Under the pieces are notes generated by a model. It ran no database searches and was not told the DNA's origin. It worked only from the letters and a program-made list of their open reading frames with translations. From Otatea glauca (lineage: Eukaryota > Streptophyta > Magnoliopsida > Poales > Poaceae), in contig JAYEVK010000144.1 in assembly GCA_036346275.1 (NCBI GenBank), positions 151,778-215,777 of the forward strand: a DNA stretch of 64,000 nt, given 5' to 3'. The position numbers and the translations under genes are program-made. Numbering within the stretch: the first letter of the stretch is position 1; the number at the start of each line of letters is the position of its first letter. Shown in pieces: positions 57,498-64,000 of the stretch.

Positions 57498-57649
57498 AAG
57501 TTCTACAAATATTTATATTTTAAGACCATCTTCATCAGACAAGCTGCATCTAGGATGTTTTGATATTCAATTGCAAAATCTATAACTGGTTGTACCTTAT
57601 AAATATCATTGTAGAAATATCTAAAGAGAATACTAATCATGGAAGTTGT

Positions 57650-58720
57650 TTGTTGGCGGCTCTAGGGCTGTATATGTGAAGTAGACCAAACCGCTTTACC
57701 CTTGAAGCATGTTGGAAGTAATGATTCTCTGGCTTGGTCTGCACAAGGAATCCAAGGTTTATGAAACAAGCTCAACGACGGTTGATGATTACTCATCTCA
57801 ACAAGAGCATTAGAATCTAGGTAGAGCCAGCTACGCTAAACCGTCAGTATTCCTCGTCAAGCAGGGTACGATGATGCATAATGCTTGCTTGCCGACAGTT
57901 AGGATTGCCAGCGTGGAATCATCTTTGCAGAGTGAGCAAGACATGGCCGGCATGCATGATTAATTCCTTGCCCTGATGCTGGATACATGCACGGTACAGT
58001 GCGAATACGATGCGCTTTAGTCTTTACCAAACCCTGAAGGCATGAGCACGTTCACCTGATGCTTCATTCAGAAAGAAGAAAACCAGCCAACGTTACTGCA
58101 CATCCTCGGAAGGAAAGGAAATCGAATGCTTTGCCTTCATGCTGTGCAGCATAGGTAATAAGTACATAATTAATTACTGCGTTGGCTGCAAGATAGGCAA
58201 GTAAAACGCCCATTGAGCATCCGTGCATGCATGTAGTGTACAGTGCCCGTTGAGCAAGGGTGTTAGCGTGTATAGCATGTGTGCCTTGCATGGTGATGCA
58301 TATTCGTGATATTATTTGATTGATAGGGTTTCAATCTTGTGTATTCTTGTATAGTTGGAAATTCATTTGTACTCTCGTACTATTTATATCATGTCAATGG
58401 AAGGCCATAACGTGTGGCTTGTTCCCAGGATCTGGTGCTTGCTCGGAGATCTCAGAGTGGGGGCAGAAGCTAGCTTCGGTCTAGGGATTATTCTTAGCTG
58501 AAACAACACTAAGCTGAAATAAACTGTTAGCTGCAAGTCTCTTCTGAGAATACTGTAGTTACAAGCAATTCTTCTCCAATCTAAGCAGGGCTGCTTTCTA
58601 GAAAAGCCAAGAACAGCTGGCTTGGCCAAAAAATGGTAGCTCCCATGAAGGACCTGGTGCTGCTGAGACATTTTTGCTTGCAGTAAGAATAAGATGCTCC
58701 AAATAAGAGCTCTGAAATGC
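57650..58720. other. Sequence without recognised genes
   Basis: No domain or terminal repeat recognised. Frames at 58064-58291 and 58384-58776 (minus) lack family resemblance. Confidence 0.45.
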
Positions 58721-61079
58721 ACTGTAACAACCCTCCTTTTTGATACAGAATACCAAGAAGGATGGTCTATGTGCATACAATACTAGTTCCATGATCAATG
58801 GCTAGAACACACATTTTCAACAATTGGAATCACATCTATACACAATATTATTAAAGCGAAAACTATTTATACAATGTCGTCTTACAATTCAGAGCAAGTT
58901 ACATCGAAAAGAAATAAAGGTCTTGTAGTGTGCTCATCCAACTCTCAGTCAACTAATAAGGTATAATCCCTAAAAAGTCGTATTCTCGAATTTCACGTAT
59001 CCTACAGCGAAGCATATATCTTCGGAGCTTCTTCTTCAACTAAACCAACAAATAAGCAAGGATGAGTACTTTCATACTCAGCAAGACTTAAGGTGTATTG
59101 CAAGAGTGCAGTAAATGCAGGTCTTGTCAAAGGAGGCTTCTACGGTTATTTTGCATAAAGCGAATTTGAACATGTAAATCAAGTGGTAATTTGCAAACGG
59201 AATTTGTAAAAGCAGGTTTGACTTATATGAAAATAACAAGTATGTAAGTATAAAGTAACAACTCACAGTCCTCCATGACTTAAGCATCAAATCGTCCCTT
59301 GACAACACATGGCATAAAACCAGTTTTCGCCAACACATGGCACATCAGATGAAACCAATCCTTGCCAACATATGGCATAGTATTAAATCATCTGAGGGGT
59401 AAACTTTCCAACACATGTTTCCAAATTATCCATTTTTGAAAATACCAAAACTTCTAACTATGTGATGACTTTACCAAGTGCCCATGACCATGGGTGCAAC
59501 TTTTTGAAAAGCTTTATACTCTGCAAAGGTGTACCGCTTTACCCACAAGAAATTATCAACTCTTTGTGCAAGCTATTAGCACACTTCCTTTTATGTGCCG
59601 CATAGAGATCAAAACATAACCGTTATATTACATAGATCTAACTTTACACCAGCCCGGTGATGTTAAACCCCTGCTATGGCGGCAGAAACACACACCCAAG
59701 ACATGATATCATTCACATTAACCAAGACAATCGCTCCTACCATCACCGCTTTCTCCTATAGCAAGGCATATACCATTGCATTGGTATGTAGAAACCCCTA
59801 CAAGCAAACCTACTCGGAATGCCTGTGCTACTTTAGCCTTCCAATGTGCAAAGTTAAACCTAAGTAACTTAATAGGTTAAGGTCGTCCCATACCAAAGAC
59901 TTGTGGTTATACGTGTCCTTGGCCTCAAAACAACCCATAGTTCGGTCCTTAATTTGACCCAGCGATAATTTTTCCCTACAATACGTGCAAGTCTCATACA
60001 CATCCTGTCTATTGCCAATAATCACCAGCGTCAAAACCATAGTTTTATTTCCATTTTACCAAAATGTCAAGAACCTTTAATGTCATAACCAACCTTTTAA
60101 ATTCTCAAAAACAGTTTAGTCTGATTATTTCAATTTTCAATACTAAAGCATGGCTAAGCATGATTATTAAGTAATTGCATATACCTATATTGGCATTATG
60201 TATTGTCTAATCGTATACTACGGTTATCAAGGTTCACATGTCAATACTTATTAAAGAGGTTTCATGAGATAAATGTATATCTACCAAGATCATAATATAG
60301 CAAATTAACAGTAAAATACACGCATGCATAAATGGATTTGACAAAACAAAACAAAATTAAAACACTAGGATCAATATGATCAAATTAAGGGCTTATACCA
60401 ATTAGTTTTACACCTATAGAGCTTATACCAATTAGTTTTACACCTATTATTATTTACTTGTGATAGATATGATATGTTACATAGGAACTTGGTTCAAACT
60501 AAGCTAAACATTATTTATCTTTATAGGATTAGCTGATATGGACCTATAAAATGTTTACAGGCTGGTTTCTATTACATTAGCATACATTTGTATTATATGA
60601 TCATATACTAACTATATGTACCTAGCACATAAAGTCTGTTATGACTTTGGTTCAAACTTAATCAAATATGAAGTACTTTTGCTTAATCAGGTATATTGTA
60701 TTCCTAATAAGGTTTAGAAACTGATTTTTTATAAATTTAAGAGATTAATGGTTAGAGTTGTTTGAATATTGGTGACTAGAATTTAACATAAGTGGAAAGC
60801 TAATGCAAACTAATGTCAAATACGATTATCTCTACAAAATTAAATGGTCTTGTCTATGGAGTATTTAATAGTAGGTTTCATACATATTTTCCTTTATTTG
60901 TATGTTTTGCCTATATTTTATTCATATGTGTATTAAAAGCAAGGTTATACACAAACTTGATTCAAACTTAATCAAATAAGAAATATTTCTTCATGACAGG
61001 GGTACCATGGTATTAACAGAGCTTAGGAATTGTTTTCACTGTATTTTGAATTTATTTTCAATAGTTACAATTATGAGCA

Positions 61080-61200
61080 ATGCTTCAATGCTTTCCCTCC
61101 TAATACAAGTTGCACAAATCTTAAAGCAAGCGAAGAGGTAAGTAATTATCATCTACCCTTCATTCATGCTTTAATATTTGTGCAACTGTAGAAAAGAAAA
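61080..61200. repeat. Short dispersed repeat shared with 15640-15775
   Basis: GTTGCACAAATCTTAAAGCA and, about 60 bp on, GCTTTAATATTTGTGCAACT match the 15640-15775 segment. The ends are inverted (TTGCACAAAT and ATTTGTGCAA), which suggests a small foldback MITE inserted in the LTR copy. Confidence 0.55.
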
Positions 61201-62196
61201 GCATGTAAGCACCTCTCTACAATTATTTAAATTTAAAAGGCATTGGAACTAATCTATTTATGATTTTAATGCAAAAAAATTCAGATTTAAATATTTTTGC
61301 AGAAATGAGTTAATTTGGTCTCAGAACATATTAAAATTTATTTCATAATTTTAGAAGCTATGGCTTACACATTTCCAATGTGACCATATTAGGCTTTATA
61401 AAAACATTAATTCAAATAATGCAAACTAGGCCTAGAAAAATTAAGTATTTTTGAATAATCTGGAACTATATGATTTTATATGAATTTATAAATTTGTTTC
61501 ACTTGATTTGGATTTAAAATGTAAAAGATATGAGCATTTTAAATATGACCTGTTAACAAAATGGGAAAATTTTCTTACTAGAAAAGCGCATTCACCGATT
61601 TGAACAAGCTATCTCGCGTTGGCTGATGGTTGGACCCCACTGTGCAGTGAGCCAGAGCAGAGCGAGGCACAGGGGAGTTCACTACCGATGATGTGGGGCC
61701 GGGGCTGGTCGGTCGTGGGCCTGACGAGCAAGAGTAAGCCATGGCGCACACAGGGGACTCGGTGGTGGCAAGGGGCAATGGTGGTAACGGTGGGTGGTCG
61801 TGGAGGTAGAAGAAGGGAGCTTGAACTCGGTGAAGGGGATGGGAAGCTTCCAGGAGTTCCAAGGAGCCCATTTTTCCGGTTAATGATGGTGGGGAATGGC
61901 TGGGGTGGCTCACCACTGAGCGGCCAAGTTTGGGAAAGAAGGTACTGTACGGTGGTATCTTGATCTGTTTATGCGGCAGTAAAGTAGGGGGGATATGTTG
62001 ATTGGGTGTTCACAGTGCTAAGTCTAGCTTGAATTAGGTTCTGTTTTTCCTGATTTCATCGAATTGGGTTTCGCCTTATTTCTTGATCTCGTGGCATTGG
62101 CATTTGGTAGCGATGCTGTGGGTGCTTGAGCAAAATGGAAGTAGGGGAAGCTTTAGGATGCTAGTATGATGCTTGGAGCAACGCTGGGGTGGCCAT

Positions 62197-62203
62197 TTTA
62201 TAG
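62197..62203 (-). promoter_or_regulatory. TATA box of the inverted long LTR copy
   Basis: Minus strand reads GAGCCTATAAAATGGCC. The position corresponds to the TATA at 46700 of the related LTR. Confidence 0.5.
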
Positions 62204-62529
62204 GCTCGGTGAGGCGGTGGGTGGTGTGAACAAGGAACTTAATTACGGCTAGGAGTGGGGGATGTGAGGCGGCTCTGGGGTCTTCCGGATCGGGTTGGCG
62301 CGGTATGGCCGTCAGTAGTCGCTGATCTTGAAATGTGATCGAAGTTCACACGGCGCCACGACGTCTTGTGTGCTATCACGGCGAGGCTTTCACCGTGTTT
62401 CACCGGTCGTGGCGAGAATTTAAGCAGATAGCTTGACCGAGGAAGGCGGTAGGCCGGTGATCACCGGGAATAGAAGGAAAGAGACTAGCAGCTTGGGACC
62501 AGGCGATGGGTGAGTTTGAAGGTGAAAGA

Positions 62530-64000
62530 TCGAAAAGGCGACTAGAGGGGGTGAATAGGAGCCAAATAAAATTTTCGAATAAACTCTCCCCCTAAAATTC
62601 AAACCACCAAAAGACCGTAAAGAAACCCGTGACCGTCGGGTATTTCAGGTCGGATAAGCAGTACCCCACCTCACAGAGGTCGGATGAACAAAGAATCAAA
62701 ATGAATAGTATTCGGTGAATAGCACTCTCCACCAACGCTGGCCTGGATGGATAGTACTCCGACCGAAGTGGTCGGATGAATAAGATTACTCGACCAAGTG
62801 GCTCTGATGAACATTACTCGGTGAATAGTATTCGTGAAGCAGTACACCGACCGGATGAATAAAGACGCCTTGGCCACGAGGCCTGATGAACAAGACTCTT
62901 TACCGCAGAGGTCTGGGTGAACAGACTGAGTGAACAAAGAAAATCGAGACGATCTTAAAAATAGAAATCTATGTAACTTTTGATCGGCTGATCCAAAAAT
63001 ATTGAAAATTTGTGTGCACCTCCCAAGGATGTCGGGAACCTATTTCAATCATCAATCGAAGGAATTGATACCAAGGTTCCGTTCCTTCACTTTTAACAAA
63101 TGCAACACCAAAAACGAGTCACGAACACGACTTCACCCTAACTTGTCGGTGGAGTTGATGGTCGAATATCCTTGGATGACTCTCCACAAATCATAGCAAG
63201 TAAGCAACAACGAAGAAACAACCCTTCAAACAAATAGAAACACCATCTCAAAACTAGGCACAGAAATTGGTTTCTTGCAAAACTGAATAGAAGAGGTTGT
63301 AGATTGCCTAGATGATTGGGATATGATCTATAGAAGATTCATCCAGCAATCTTTCATCCTTGGCAACAAGAACCGTAAGCCAATCAAGACTAAAGAAGCA
63401 AGCAAGTCACACGCTTACGCACTTTAAGAACACATGATTTACAACTTGCAACAAGAACGCAAGGATTGCCTAGATGATTGAAAGCACCGAATCCAGAGAA
63501 GAGTTCATCAATCATGAATTTCAACAAAGACTCAATAGCATGTAGAAGGATATGAGGCAAATCCAAATTACGTAAAGTAAATTGCAAGTAAGTAAATGCG
63601 GAATTTAGATAACAGAATTTAAGTGCGTAATGTAAATACGTAAGGAAATGAAACAAGTACATAAATGAAGAACATTTCATTTACTGGAAGGAGGTTTACA
63701 AAGCCTCACAACAAAGTGGGCAAAACTCAAATGAGCAAAGAAACCTTAGAACCTTCTTCGAGGGAGGCTACCCTCACCCTCTATTTATAGTGACTGATCA
63801 ATTCCCACCTTTGGATGTCCTCGCTCAATCCTAAGCCAACATCCAAGAGCCGGATTTGATCCTTACATCCTCTCTCAACAACTCTCAACTACTCACGTAC
63901 ACTTTCCTCACCTGCCACGCCACAAGGAGACACCCTCTCCCGTCTATTTAGCGAGCTTGGATCACCTACCACCCTTGGATGAGCCTCTAAACCCTAGAGC
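62530..64000 (-). repeat. LTR-like repeat related to 13985-14930, reaching the window end
   Basis: The reverse complement holds ACTATAAATAGAGGGTGAGG (TATA at 63782-63789), GTGAGGCTTTGTAAACCTCC and ATCATATCCCAATCATCTAG, shared with the 14400-14700 region. Two related sub-blocks ending CAATCATCTAGGCAATC occur within it (near 63300 and 63470). It starts at about GGCGACTAGAGGGGGTGAAT (62538). It continues past the window. Confidence 0.6.

Larger units (their letters stand above)
55613..57648. repeat. Long inverted repeat (foldback), about 350-bp arms, 15-nt loop
   Basis: The left arm is 55613-55741 plus 57096-57316; the right arm is 57332-57648 in reverse complement; the loop is 57317-57331. Matching landmarks: CATGATTAGTAT with ATACTAATCATGG, AACCAGTTATAGATTTTGCA with its complement at 57574-57593, and ATTCTAATATTAATGGATTC with GAATCCATCAATATTAGAAT (57465-57484). 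The left arm is split by a 1,346-bp hAT element. Arms are imperfect, roughly 80-85% by eye. Confidence 0.85.
58723..62520 (-). mobile_element. Truncated long LTR related to 45431-50820, inverted
   Basis: Its 3' end on the minus strand reads GGGTTGTTACA (58723-58733). Landmarks of the solo LTR recur in order in reverse complement: CATGATCAATGGCTAG (58791) against 50747, CCAATGTGCAAAGTTAAAC (59841) against 49802, and GGATGAGTACTTTCATACTC (59059) against 50470. A minus-strand TATA box lies at 62197-62203. The 5' end was not found; another repeat begins near 62530, so the copy is probably truncated or interrupted there. Confidence 0.75.

Noticed and set aside
61578..61963. Open frames on both strands in the inverted LTR copy
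   Set aside because: Corresponds to the GC-rich leader of the related LTR; composition artefact.
1..64000. tRNA or rRNA genes
   Set aside because: No cloverleaf with A and B boxes or rRNA-like segment noticed by eye; a covariance-model scan could still find one.

Overview
The window looks like nuclear DNA of a grass (Poaceae). It has one intact multi-exon plant gene with GT-AG introns and a GC-rich first exon, set among nested retrotransposons and DNA transposons of types common in cereals. No prokaryotic gene, tRNA, rRNA or CRISPR array was seen. The species cannot be named from sequence alone.

Layout. 1-783: flank holding one possible minus-strand terminal exon. 784-12044 (TE1): a Ty3/Gypsy element of Tat-lineage type with 652/653-bp LTRs and target duplication GAGAG. 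Its gag-pol is broken, its integrase core is partly deleted, and it carries an antisense plant-mobile-domain (PMD) gene. 12050-16300: repeats and promoter-side sequence. 16889-19705: a seven-exon membrane-anchored receptor-like kinase of the At1g01540 type, the only clearly intact host gene. 22455-30858: a complete Mutator-like element (MULE) with 10-bp target duplication, about 190-bp terminal inverted repeats, a broken MuDR transposase, a broken MAIN-like PMD gene and a third small ORF. 32524-33671: a pseudogene of ribosomal protein eS10 carrying a 171-bp hAT-type MITE in an exon. 33772-34698: a non-autonomous hAT element. 36227 onward: the left end of a CACTA element. 37827-54585 (TE2): a second Tat-type Gypsy element, minus strand, target duplication ATTAG. 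Its reverse transcriptase is split by a 5,390-bp solo-LTR-like insertion (45431-50820, target duplication CTTCT). TE2 also carries an antisense multi-exon gene. 54964-55188: a pseudogene fragment resembling IDN2/FDM proteins of RNA-directed DNA methylation. 55613-57648: a long near-perfect inverted repeat whose left arm holds a 1,346-bp hAT element with a captured first exon of AP-2 alpha adaptin. 58723-64000: an inverted relative of the solo LTR, then another LTR-like repeat also found near 14330-14930.

Themes. (1) Nesting order can be read from target duplications: the solo LTR inserted into TE2, which probably inserted into CACTA sequence. (2) Two unrelated transposons (TE1 and the MULE) carry PMD-type genes, and TE2 carries another plant-specific antisense gene. 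(3) TE1 is studded with the hexamer GCCGAT/ATCGGC, about 70 copies against about 5.5 expected, in all reading frames, both LTRs and non-coding parts. This is the most unusual signal in the window. (4) The two TE1 LTRs differ in an odd way centred on CTG/CAG versus CG. (5) Fragments of silencing-related genes lie beside a foldback that could yield hairpin RNA.
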